Source: Edaphochlamys debaryana
Taxonomy: Eukaryota > Chlorophyta > Chlorophyceae > Chlamydomonadales
NCBI GenBank assembly: GCA_016858145.1
Contig: JAEHOE010000055.1
Span: 124,001 to 188,000, forward strand
DNA length: 64,000 nt
Direction of reading: 5' to 3'
In this document: positions 22,901 through 33,512 of the stretch, piece after piece
Layout: each line of letters begins with the position of its first letter
Position numbering within the stretch: the stretch's first letter is position 1
Notes under the pieces: generated by a model
What the model was told of the DNA's origin: nothing
What the model saw: the letters and a program-made list of their open reading frames with translations, nothing else
The model's database searches: none
Made by a program: the position numbers and the translations under genes

Positions 22901-23790
22901 TTGCCCCACGCATGCCGATACGTCAAGGGTGCCAAGGCGACTTGAAGGGCAGGCCCCGGCACACCGATTCAACTACTTGCCTTGAACTCGTAGTGTCCGG
23001 GGTTGATGGGCACCTCCGCAGTCCAGACGTCACCCTCAGTCCAGGTCAGCTGAAGGGCCTTGTCGGCGGACCAGTCTCCCAACAAGTCGCTTGAGCCAAC
23101 GAGCTGCGGCCATTTGCACAGGGAGGGGCAAGCGGACTGAAGGTGAGCGGCGTCAGAGACGAAGGGAGGAGCTCAGCCGGGTGAAAGAAGCTGGCAGCGC
23201 AACGGAAACCCCAACTTGAGACCAACGGTCACCGCGCACGTGGCATCCCGGATTCAGGCTTAGCAAGGTAAAGGCGACACGCCCTGGCTGAAGGGCGTGC
23301 TGGGATTCGCAGCCGTTGCCCAGCCTTGCATCACTCACTCGAATTGACTGCCCAAAGCTGACCCCATACGTGCACTTGATGTTGAGAACGGGACCGGTCA
23401 GGCCTTCCGTGACCTGAAGAAGGCCGGGCGTTTGCGGCCAGAGGTCAGCGGCGAGCAGGGTTTGGAGCAGAATCGCAGCTGGACCGGTGATCAGCACAAA
23501 GCCACCCACCTGGGCCTCAGCAGCCCGAACGATAACCTGCCGCTCAGTCGTGGACGTGGAGGAGACGTTGGGCTGGGCCAGACGCCGCGGAGCAGCCCCA
23601 GCGCCTGGAATTGTTGAGAACCGATTGTTCAGATACCGTGCAGATTGACCGCTGGCCTTGCCGCAAGCTCCCTATATCTTTGTTAAATGAGCTGTAGCCT
23701 ACCTCTCCGCGCGGGCAGAGCACAGGTCGGGGCCACGCGCCGTGAGGAGCTTGCCCCGACGCTCAAAACGCAGCGCCGCTCCAGCAGCAT
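19976..23790 (-). CDS. CBM20 starch-binding protein with C-terminal membrane helix, probably chloroplast (747 aa, 7 exons)
   Basis: Exons: 23703-23790, 23510-23604, 23339-23413, 22981-23103, 22174-22411, 20796-21901, 19976-20494. The first 60 residues (Arg/Ser/Ala-rich, starting MLLERRCVLSVG) look like a chloroplast transit peptide. Residues about 66-152 form a CBM20 starch-binding domain: FGQSIRLVGSSDLLGDW, LTWTEGDVWTAEVPI and VDRWEDGDNRILEV, with the tryptophans that stack on glucan. A 420-residue Ala/Val/Pro/Glu spacer follows. The last exon contains one strongly hydrophobic helix (about 600-622) and an amphipathic Ala/Val/Gln tail. The layout suggests a tether between starch and a plastid membrane. 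Intron 4 has a GC donor (AAG|GCAAGT). Intron 2 is 96 bases, in frame and free of stops, so retention would insert 32 residues. Catalytic domains are absent. Confidence 0.87.
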
Positions 23791-25153
23791 CTTCGATATC
23801 CACCAAAGAGGCTCAGGGTAGCTGCCAAGGGCGCCTCTGGCCGGGTGGTGTTGCGGATGTTGTGCGTGTTGGACGGGGCGACGCGACCTGCTGCGTGTGG
23901 CCGGGCTATGGCACCAAACCGTATCGGTCTTCCAGTAGCTGTGTGGCTGTGGGGCGCAATGTCCTGCACACTTGCCTTGCGATTCTGCAAGCGCGCGAAT
24001 GATGGTCGCGAATGATGGCCGTTCAATGCGCCAGCCGCACAACAGGAACAGGGCGCGCTGGGGTCATAGTCTGCATAGCCCTGCCGCCCTGGGACAGGCC
24101 AACTCGGGCGTACCCAAACCGCAATCACCCGCAAGCGGCGACGCCGCGAAGTCTAGCCTCGATGCCTCTTGGTGGCCAGCCAGTTCGTCAAAAGCCGAGG
24201 CCGGTGCCTGGCTGGCGTGGGAGACGAGCGTGTTCTGGCACTGGCGGGTACCTGCGCCTGGGCGGCAGACCCAGGCAGACCCTCCCGGAGTCCCGGGTCA
24301 CGGCCGGGAGGGACGCACAAGGCGCAAAGCCGCCTGGGATTCCGGTTGTGCGGATCACCTGGGGCAGGCTTTGTGGGAAGGCATGGATGTGATAGGCGGC
24401 GGTCGTGGGAGCTGTGGCTTTGGAGGACGGTGAGTTGTCGATGATGAGCCGGGTGTAGAAGACATCAACGAAGCGAGGCGCTTGGTTGTCTGGCCCGCTC
24501 ACGAGCAGGGATGTCAAGGCTGGGCGTGGCAGGGCTCTTCCAGGATGAGGCCATAGAGGCGGCAAGCCAGCAACGGCACACGCCGTCAGTAGTGAATGCA
24601 GAAGGCGGCAGCGGTGACCTTGGGGACCTAGTCTCAGCAGCCATCACGCCAGGACGCTGTGTGAGCCTGGCTGAGGCATGAGCGCTCCCTCGCTTGCTCA
24701 TTGCACCCGCACGTGGTATGAAGCCCGGGGTACGTCCGGGTGTGGAGCAGGCGGGGTCATCATAGGAAGGGGGCGTTGTGCCGCCCCGTGCCGCGGGGAA
24801 GGCGGGGCGGTGTAGATCCCGCCTTTTGCCACCCTTGTGGACCCGTGGGCCTCATAGGTATATCACCTGCGAGCCGCGTTGGAGCATTACACTCGAATTG
24901 ACTGCTTGTCGCGCGAAGAAGCCCTTGCCTGCCGGAACTGGCTGTGTGTGGCGACCCAACTTGCCAGGACTTGCTAATTGCCACCTCGTCGCGTGACCTG
25001 CCCAACCAAACCAGTGGTCGCGCACTGAGTTAGTAGCACGTCGCAGCCATACTAGGGACACTGCGGCGTCTGCAAGCTTGCGTGAATCGCGAGGGCCGCG
25101 ACGCTGTTTGCATCAAGCTCACTACTGAATTTTTCCTGACGTGAGTCCAGAAC
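23791..25153. other. Divergent intergenic region
   Basis: About 1.36 kb separates the start of the CBM20 gene (-) from the start of the Rieske oxygenase gene (+), so both promoters lie here. Base composition is mixed and open frames lack codon bias. I see no additional gene or clear core-promoter element. Confidence 0.5.
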
Positions 25154-28100
25154 ATGGCGCAGCGACTGCACGCGGGGCTGACCCGCCAGCAGGCGCGACG
25201 GAGTGCTCCGATGCCGACGTGTGGCCAGCCTTGCGCGATTCCGAGACGAGCGGTTCTATGCACAAAGGCTGTTCAGCTTCGTGCATCTGTACCTGGCGTC
25301 TGCGCGGCCGCTGCGGTGCGACGGACCGCGACCGCTGCGACATCCTCGCCGGCCTCGGGAGCCGGTGTCCGCTTCGGCGTGGGACTTGTCTCTGACGACG
25401 TGATGCCAGATGCGGGATTGGCTGCGGATGGGTAAGGCAGCGCTGGCGCGAAGGGCACGGACGCTCTGGGTCCCCCCAGAGAGGGTTACGAGGGGGGGCA
25501 GGAGTGCTCGCCATAGCCACCTCCCCCGTCCACCCCGAACCCCTGCCTTTACACCCCCCTACCGTCCACAGATCCATCGACTACTTCAATGAATGGTACC
25601 CTGTCAGCTTTACCAAGCAAGTCGGGCTGGGGTTGGGTCGCTGGCAGACAGCCGGTGGTTGTGAGGGCGGCCCCAGTCATCCTTTCGCAAGGAGAGGGCA
25701 AGCCAGCAACGTGCATGCTGTAACACCATGCTGGAGCAGCTTCCAAGCTTAGGTTCTGGCCCCAAGGCATCGCCTGCGGAGGCTCTCCCCCGGTCTTGCC
25801 ATGTCCGTAGCGGTAGTTAAGCCACATCCCCGCTCATCACGGACCATATGTGTGTCGCGGGCTTCACCCCGCCCTGGCCGCCTCACGGCAGACCGTTGCT
25901 TGAGGCGCTGTGTGGCTGGTCGGGGGGGACCCCTCACGGGAGACCCCCACCACGCAGGTCCCATACGGGATGCTACCTGCCTCCCGTCGCCTGCAGCTGC
26001 TTCTCGAACAGGGACCCCGCGGCCTGCACACTGTGGCCGCGTGGGCCAGATAAGTCCTGTGTCGCACAGCCCCGCCGAGGCCCTACTTCCAAAGGATTCC
26101 AACGCGAGGATTCCATCGAGGACTGGGTCCCCCGCGTAGCCGTACAGTACGGCACTCTATCACGGCACGGCCGCCACACCTCCCCAGCTGCCTCTGACCC
26201 TATTCCGTCCACACAAACACGCGTCCATTCATCCAATGCCTTCTCCCGAACCATAACAGGGACCTGGACAAGTCCAAGCCCCACCGCTTCGTGCTGCTTG
26301 ACATCCCGCTGGTCATCTGGTGGGACCCCAACGCAAAGGCCTGGCGCGTGTTTGAGGACGTGTGCCCGCACCGCCTGGTGCCGCTGAGGTGGGTTTCATA
26401 GTACTGGGAGCCAAGAGTTGGGAACTGGATTGGAAGGGATGGACGGAGGGATGGAGGAGCCTCCGATTGTGTCCCGCCCGGGTGCCCGAACCGCCTGGTG
26501 CCGCTGAGGTGGGTCTCTGTCACTCGCGTGGCGGGGGAAGGAGTTGGAGTGGTTGAATGGAGGGTTGCTGGGAAGGAGGAGGAACAGGGAGGTGAAGGCT
26601 AGAGAGAAGCAGGAGCGGGGAAGATGTCGAGTGGGTATACCGGGTACCTGGACGCGTCGGCAAAACACACACGCCCTCCCTCCCTCCCTCCCCTCCCCCC
26701 TCCAACCCCCCAGCGAGGGCCGCGTCAACCAGGCGGGCATGCTCGAGTGCGGCTACCACGGCTGGGCCTTCTCTGCCTCCGGGCGGTGCGAGGTGGTGCC
26801 GCAGCAGGGGAAGCGGGACACGCCCAGGTGGGGGGAAGGGTGTGGGGGGAGGGAGGGGAAGGGGAAGGGGAAGGGGAAGGGGAGGGGGAGGGGAAGCGGG
26901 ACACGCCCAGGTGGGGGGAAGGGAGGGGGGGATGGGCGAGGATGAGGGGGGAGAGGGGGGGAGGGGTGACGGGGGGTGAGAGTGAAGGGGAGGGAGAGGG
27001 GGAGGGGGACGCGCCCCGGTGGTGGTGGGGGAGGTTTAGGGGCTGAGGGGTGAGGGGGGGTTCCAGGGAAGGGGAGAGGGAAGGGAGGGGTCTGGGGAGG
27101 TTGGTGGAGAGGAGGGTAAGCGGGACACGTCCAGGTGGGGGGGGGGCCGGGGTTAGCGGGTGACCTGATGGGATGTGGGGCAAGAGGGAGGCGTCCGGGC
27201 GTGTTGTGAGGATTGGAGGGTTGCGGATAGGGCAAGCGAAACAGGCTTAGGCAGGGTAGGCGACGGGAGGTGACAGGGTTCGAGAGAGGGGGGAGGACGG
27301 CCAGAAGGGAGGGGAGGAAGAGGCTAGGTGGGAATCTGATGGGCCCGACCTTGATCTCCCCAAATTGGAAATATCTTCCAAGTCCTGTCGCCCCCTCTTC
27401 TGTGCACCCCCGCCTCAGGGCCTGCGCCACGGCCTACCACGCCGCGGAGCGTCAGGGCCTGGTGGGGCCGGGGGAGGATGAGGACCGGGCGAGGGGAGGG
27501 GACGGGGGAAGGGAAAGCGTGTGTGTGTTTTGCCGACGCGTCGGGACTCGGGAGGGAGGTCGGCCACGGCCTACCACGCCGCGGAGCTTCAGGGGCTGGT
27601 TGGGACCGGGGGGGGGGGGACGGGGCTGTCCCTCTCAGGTATCCCCACCTTCCTCCCACCATCCCACGCACCCATACCATGCACCCCTTACGGTCTATCC
27701 AAAATGCTCCCCCCCCCCCCGCCCCCGGCCGCCCATGCAGCTGTTCGTGCTCCCCAAGCCCCTGCCCCCCGCGCTCCTGACCAAGGGGGGGACCAACCCC
27801 GACCTGGCGGCGGCCCTAGCCATGGCGGTTGCCGAGGAGGCGCGCATTCCCCTGGTGCCCGAGCTGGAGGAGCCGGGGGGCAAATGGCTGTCGCAGGTGG
27901 GGGCCGGGGGGCGGAGGGGGGGTGGGAGAGCGTGTGTGTGTTTTGCCGACGCGTCGGGAGGGAGGCCGGGGAGGCGCGCATCCCCCTGGTGCCCGAGCTG
28001 GAGGAGCCGGGGGGCAAGTGGCTGTCGCAGGTGGGGGCCGGGGGGCGGAGGGGGGGTGGGAGAGCGTGTGTGTGTTTTGCCGACGCGTCGGGAGGGAGGC

Positions 28101-31100
28101 CGGGGAGGCGCGCATCCCCCTGGTGCCCGAGCTGGAGGAGCCGGGGGGCAAATGGCTGTCGCAGGTGGGGGCCGGGGGGCGGAGGGGGGGTGGGAGAGCG
28201 TGTGTGTGTTTTGCCGACGCGTCGGGAGGGAGGCCGGGGAGGCGCGCATCCCCCTGGTGCCCGAGCTGGAGGAGCCGGGGGGCAAATGGCTGTCGCAGGT
28301 GGGGGCCGGGGGGCGGAGGGGGTTGGGAGAGCGTGTGTGTGTTTGCCGACGTTGCTAGGGGCCACGACTCACATGCAGCCTCCCCCTCCCCATCCTCTTG
28401 CCAACCCAGGACGTGTGGCGTGACCTGCCGTACGACTGGTCGTGAGTACGGAGGGATCAGAGGCCGGGGCGCAGGGGCTCAGGCCGGGGCCTCCGTGCTC
28501 ATACCACAGAATTACTAGTTACAATACATGGTCTCGTCCAGTTTATCCACACAACTCCCAACCCCCAACTCCCCATTCCCAACCGCCCAGCACGCTGATG
28601 GAGAACGTGCTGGACTCGAGCCACGTGCCCTTCACGCACCACGTGTCCATGAGCAACCGCAACGTCATCGTGAGTCGTACGGCACCTGTACGGCAGCCTG
28701 GGTCGGGCAGGGTCCTGTGGGCTGAAGGGCCTCTCAGAGTTCGGCATGGCCTGGAGTGGCCAGGACAGGCCAGTGGAATCGACGCGGCCCGGCTTGACGG
28801 GTGAGGCCGCCGCTCTCATTGCGGTAAGAGGGACCAGATGACCACCCCCACCCCCGGGAATCCTTGTCCACGCAGGGCGACCACAATCTCACCACGTTCT
28901 ATATACCTTCCGCCCCACCTTCCCTGCTGCTCACCCCCTACCCTCCTGTCCCCCGTTAGCCACCTTGATCCCCACCCGCGGGCCCCCTCCTCTTCCTCCC
29001 CCCCCCAGGGCGCCTACGACCTCAAGCTCACCACGCCCCTCACGGAGGAGGGCTTTGATGGGCTGTGGAAGACGGGTGCGTGAGGGGCAGGGAGGGGGTG
29101 GAGGGGCGCGTGGGGTGCGTGCGCTTTCATACCGCGAGCCCAACCCCTGCACACACACACCCGCCGGCCTCTTCACCCTCAGGCCCCCGCGCCGGCAAGC
29201 TGGGTCCCCAGTCCACCACCTTCAAGGCGCCGTGCTTCATGAAGGTAAGGACGAGGGGGGCAGAAGGGGTGGGGTCTCGTTGGAAAGGCCTGAGTCGTCC
29301 ACGTGGAGCCCTCGTCTGACGCCTTTTCGCCCCATGCTGCAAACTCACGTGCACCCCAACCACCTTGAGCGCCGGCTGGACTCGACACGGCCCCTTCCCT
29401 CCGCACGCGCAGATCCAGCCTTAGGCACCCTCCCGTTTCTTGCCAGCCCCCCAACCCCTCTCGCCTCCATCTGCGCCCCGCGTCCCCCCCTCAGCACCGG
29501 CTGGACGCCAAGGGCTTCGCTTCCCTCACCGTGGTCTATGCAGGTAGGCGTAATTGTTAGTGCTTGGCCAGGTCCGGGCCAGGTTGCCGGATGCTGATCC
29601 CCTGGACGTCGCACAACAGTAAGGGGGAGGGGGGGACACGGTGCCGACGTACTGTTTTCGGTAAATCCAGCCTTGTCTTATCGGGCTCTGTCTCCCGCTT
29701 TCGCTCCCTGCATCTACTTGCCTATCTTGCCTCGCTCCTGCCTGACCCCTCCAACACCACCGCGCTATCTCTCTCCCACCCCCCCAGTCCCCATGCGCCC
29801 CGGCAAATGCTGCTGTATCAACCGCAACGTGCTGCGCTTCGGCAAGACCCCCTTACCGACGCGTCGGCAAAACACACACTCTCCTCCCCCCCTCTTCCCC
29901 CTCCCACCCCCAGTCCCCATGCGCCCCGGCAAGTGCCGCCTCATCAACCGCAACGTGCTGCGATTCGGCAACCCCGTGCCCGAGCTCATCTTCAAGTGAG
30001 GCGGGGGGGTGTTGGAGGGGTGTTGGGTTTGGGGGGCGTTGAAAGGGATAAAGCAAGGAAGACTAGTGTGACAGAGTGAGGGGTTTCACACCCGTCTTCA
30101 AGGTTTGGTCCACGCATCGCTTCACACTTACGCCTGGCTCGTCATGGTCCGACCCCTGAGCACGTGCCCCTGCTGCCCTCTCCTCCCGCTCAGCAACAAA
30201 CGTCCCCTCCCACTCCCCCTGGCCTGGCTTGACGTCCCCGCCCCTTTCCCCCCTCGCCCGTCCGCCCCTCCCCCAGCCTGCTGCCCCCCTGGTGGTGGCA
30301 CGTGTCCTCCAACGTGCTCCTGGAGGACGACCAGGTGAAAGGGGGGAAAAAGGAAAAGGGGGAGTCAAGGGAGTGAGGGGGAAAAGGGTTTGGTCTGTCA
30401 GTGCAGGAGATCCTACACCTCACAAGCTGTTCGTTCGACGCACCCCGCTAAGCTCAATCGGCCGTTCCCCTTTGCCCACACTCGCCACCCACCCACCCCA
30501 TCCCACCGCACCCCCACAGGTGTTTCTGCACCTGGGGGAGGAGGAGCTGGCGCGGCGGAGGGCCAACGGCCTGAGCCACTCGCAGGTGGGGCGAGGCCTC
30601 AGCTCCTAGGAGCGGGAGGATGCTGGGGTGGGGGGGTCCCCTGTCCCCGTGTGAGCAGCGGTCCGCATGGAAGCACGTGCCCAGCTCCATGTGCACGTTG
30701 TCGTGCGCTGCCGTGCACGGATGTGCTAGGCAACGAGGAAACTGTAAGCAAGGGGAAAGCCCGGCGAGACTCCGAAGGTGTGATTAGCTCCCCGTAGTGC
30801 CCGCCCAACCGACATAGTGGGATGAGCTCCACTGGCGAAGCTCCGCAAGCCCAGAGCGAACGGTCCGAGCGCCAGAGCGAGAAGCGCCGGAGTGTGCGTG
30901 TGGTGCCATGCCGTGACCGCGTCTGCGGTGCCGTACAGGTGTGCTACATGCCCAGTACGGCAGACACGTACGTGGTGGCGTTCAACCGCTGGCTGCAGCG
31001 CTTCGGCGGAGGGGGGCCGTTCGGGGGCGCGGACACCCAATTCGTGGAGGCGCTGGGCGCACGGCTCAGGTGAGCAGAGCGTCACGGTTGGGATCACATC

Positions 31101-31662
31101 ACATCACAGACAAGCGTACGACGTTGCCGTATTGCCCGTGCTACATCAGCGAATCTGACAGGTCCTCCACCGGCCCTAACGGCCTCAACTAACCCCAACC
31201 AAACCAACCAACTCTAACCAACCCCGCAGCCGGCAGCAGCTGCTGGACCGCTACAGCCAGCACACCGAGTCCTGCGCCAGCTGCCAGCAGGGACTACGGC
31301 AGATCGCCGCCGTACGCGGCGCCGCCGCTGCCGTACGCACGCTGGCGGGCGCGCTGGCCATCTTCTGCGCCGCCGTCGCGGTCGCGGCGGCGGCGGTTGG
31401 CGCGCCGGCGGCGGCGCTTGGCAGCCTGGCGGCGCCGCCGCCGGCGGGCGTGCTGGGCGTGCTGGGCTCGGCGCTCGTGCGGTGTGCGGAGGCGGTGGCG
31501 GGTCCGCTGGATCCCAGCGGCGCTGGGCAGATGCTGAGGGCGGCGGCGTGGGCGGCGCTTGCGGCGGGGGCGGCGGCGGCGGTGGCGGCGCTCGAGGGAC
31601 TGCGGCAGAGGTTCTACGAGGGCGTGTATCCGCCGCCCCGCAACGTGAGCGCCAAGGACTGA
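25154..31662 (+). CDS. Chloroplast Rieske-type non-heme iron oxygenase, PAO/PTC52/TIC55-like (607 aa, 16 exons)
   Basis: Exons: 25154-25431, 25572-25616, 26260-26388, 26714-26827, 27419-27461, 27741-27896, 28410-28441, 28591-28669, 29009-29075, 29183-29244, 29495-29543, 29914-29995, 30277-30334, 30520-30585, 30939-31069, 31230-31662. About 90 Arg/Ala-rich residues form a chloroplast transit peptide. The Rieske [2Fe-2S] ligands are C143/H145 (CPH) and C163/H166 (CGYH). The mononuclear iron site is D274, H277 and H282 (DSSHVPFTH). The family's C-terminal CxxC redox pair is C479/C482, followed by an Ala/Val-rich hydrophobic segment that should bind the thylakoid or envelope membrane. The family includes pheophorbide a oxygenase; the exact substrate is not visible. 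Intron 2 uses a GC donor. Exon 6 has four tandem copies of its end and donor, so the exact 3' end is ambiguous. Exons 3, 4, 5 and 12 also have intronic echoes. Confidence 0.92.
26371..26514. repeat. Echo of exon 3 end plus donor (Rieske gene)
   Basis: The 24 bases spanning the end of exon 3 and its GT donor at 26371-26394 recur without change at 26491-26514 in the following intron, 120 bases downstream. Confidence 0.9.
26650..26675 (-). repeat. Palindromic intron element, acceptor side of Rieske intron 3
   Basis: It reads GACGCGTCGGC, AAAA, CACACAC and then a C-rich tract to the exon 4 acceptor. This is the reverse complement of the donor-side form. Confidence 0.8.
26811..27142. repeat. Echoes of exon 4 end plus donor and G-rich minisatellite (Rieske intron 4)
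   Basis: The 30 bases at 26811-26840 (end of exon 4, donor and GGGGGAAGGG) recur exactly at 26894-26923 and with change at 27118-27142. The rest is a purine-rich minisatellite of GGGGAA-type units. Confidence 0.88.
27427..27611. repeat. Echo of exon 5 end plus donor (Rieske gene)
   Basis: Bases 27427-27474 (most of exon 5, its donor and following G-tract) are repeated at 27564-27611 with about four differences. A palindromic intron element at 27518-27544 separates the two copies. Confidence 0.88.
27518..27544 (+). repeat. Palindromic intron element, donor side of Rieske intron 5
   Basis: A CGTGTGTGTG run, TTTTG and the full palindrome CCGACGCGTCGG lie about 56 bases after the exon 5 donor, following a G-rich tract. 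Confidence 0.85.
27837..28365. repeat. 134-bp tandem repeat of exon 6 end, donor and palindromic element (4 copies)
   Basis: Units start at 27837, 27971, 28105 and 28239, the last diverged at its end. Each holds the last 60 coding bases of exon 6, the CAG|GTGGGG donor, a G-tract, a GTGTG run and the palindrome (27931-27957, 28065-28091, 28199-28225 and a decayed 28332-28355). No pyrimidine-rich acceptor precedes copies 2-4, so the first donor is the simplest choice. The unit is not a multiple of 3. Confidence 0.95.
29781..29974. repeat. Duplicate of exon 12 start and acceptor (Rieske gene)
   Basis: About 67 bases at 29781-29847 resemble 29907-29974, which hold the acceptor and most of exon 12. 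The upstream copy differs at several codons and lacks a donor, so it looks like a decayed pseudo-exon. Between the copies lies an acceptor-side palindromic element (29855-29879). Confidence 0.88.
29855..29879 (-). repeat. Palindromic intron element, acceptor side of Rieske intron 11
   Basis: It reads ACCGACGCGTCGGC, AAAA and CACACAC, then a C-rich tract leading to the exon 12 acceptor. The full 12-base palindrome is intact. Confidence 0.85.
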
Positions 31663-33512
31663 TGTGGTGATGTGGTCACAGCCTTTCACACTCAACCTTT
31701 TGACGAGGCGCGTAACGCGAAAGATACGCCAGGGTAACGCGACTGAGGTGGCTGGGCACCATCGGATCCTATTGAGAGGACGGGTGGGAGCATGGGATTA
31801 AGTTGGGGGTGGGTTAGGTCGCGTGAGGCGAACTCGAGGGGGCTGTGGAAGGATGTGGCCGGGCGATGGGCGAGGGCCACCGTGTTTCGTAAAGAGGCGT
31901 CTCCCGCCGCCCCGGACTGAGATCACTAGGGACTGAGCGGCTCGTACTGGAAGGAGGACATTGGCGAGGGTTTCCCGGGCGTTTTAACGCCTGGGACAGC
32001 AGAGGGTGTCCCTGATCCCGACCGAGGCAAGGCCTGAGGAAGGGTAGACCTATGGTAGACCTATGGGGTCCGCCCGGGCGACCTGGGACCTGGGAGAGAG
32101 GCGGTGCGGTACTGAAAGGAGGACGTTAGCGAGGATTGCCCGGGCATTGTTAGGGCCTGGGACAGACGTGGGGCGGGCGCCCTGGCGTTTTGACCTGGGA
32201 CCTGGGAGAGAGGCGGGGCGCTTGGAGAGGGACAACTTGCCGTATGGGGGCGGTTTTGCCCCCACCTCGGACCTTGGGCGGCTGAGACGAGTTTGGTCAC
32301 AAGGTTGGCCGAGGGAGGGGCGCGGTTAGGCACTGATGCGGCGGGGGTACGGCAGGTGATTGTGCCGGGCGGGGCTTATATTTCCAGAGACATTGCCAGT
32401 ACCCAGCTATCTAATTACGGCGCAGGGCGCGGTGGATAAGTTATCCGAGGGCGTGTGCGGGTTGCCCCAAGCATTAGTACTGGTGCGGGTCAAGGACTGA
32501 CTGCCGTTGTGGCGCATGTCGACATTTGGAACCTGTCTGCTGTTCATGTATGGCGGTGGACGGGGGGGGGCGGTGGAGGAGGCACGGAGGGGGCAGCGAA
32601 CCGCAGGGCAAACGCGCTGAGCTGTCGGCGCTGGTTGACTGTCAGGGTGTGGCGGGCTGGCGGCATCTCCTTCCCCAACCGTAAAAGCCGCAAAGCTGTG
32701 TTTGGCAATGAATCCTATCGGTCGAGAGAAGTCCACACCTGTCAACACGCGCGGGCATTGGGGCCCGGCCGAGAGGGGAGTCCACACAGCCTCCACACCT
32801 GTCCACACCCTGTCCACACTCTTCCACTCTTCCCTTCCGGATGGGATGGGTCCCCAGTCCCCGATCCCCCGAGCAGCGCAATCAGGTCAGATAAGATTGG
32901 CCTGTCTAAACCTGCGCTGGTCGGTCCCTAGCCTGTCGGTCGCGCGCATGTCGGTCTGCGCGGCATCCAGGCACACCAGTCCCAGTGGTCGGTCCCACGG
33001 CGTTGTCTTCCGACATCACACAAAATTGAGCAACAGGGTCACGCAGGCCTTGCACCCTAGATACATCAAGGGCCGCGGGAGCAAGCGGCTCATAGCTTCC
33101 GCCGAGCTCCAATCCTGCATGCTGATGGACAGTAAGGTCAACGCAAGCCATCACTTTCTGCGGGCCGCTCATTGGATAAGGTATCGGAGCTGTTATTGTT
33201 GCGCGCGAGCCGTGCACCTTGGCGTAAAGGACCGAACGTTGAGCTCAGGGGCCTTGAGGTGGTGGTTCGACTACAACCGCCACCGCTACGGATACAGAAC
33301 GGATAAGTGATTGATCCTAGCCTAGCTAGGCAAGGCAGGCGCAACGATTGGCACGTACTTCTGCATCCGTTCCGCGAAGCGGAGGCGGAAGGTCGGGGGC
33401 CATCGGCTCCGCTCCTGCGTTGATAGATGCTTTCCACAACCCAGTTCTTTGCACTCATCAATCTAAACCCATTACTTAACTCAACACAACCATCAGCGCC
33501 CCCTTCGCCAAA
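31663..33512. other. Intergenic region with imperfect repeats
   Basis: It holds the 3' UTR of the Rieske gene and the promoter of the next gene. Bases 31945-32000 and 32110-32166 are diverged copies of one sequence. A 'GACCTGGGACCTGGGAGAG' block occurs at 32082 and 32193. At 32738-32825 CCACACCTGTC-type words recur. I see no supported exon. Confidence 0.6.

Noticed and set aside
26820..27060. Possible G-quadruplex regulatory element in Rieske intron 4
   Set aside because: G-runs are plentiful, but the tract is a simple purine minisatellite next to exon echoes; function cannot be argued from sequence.
27521..28423. 300-codon frame reading through the 134-bp tandem array
   Set aside because: It arises because GC-rich repeats lack stops. 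The oxygenase family sequence requires splicing out of this region.
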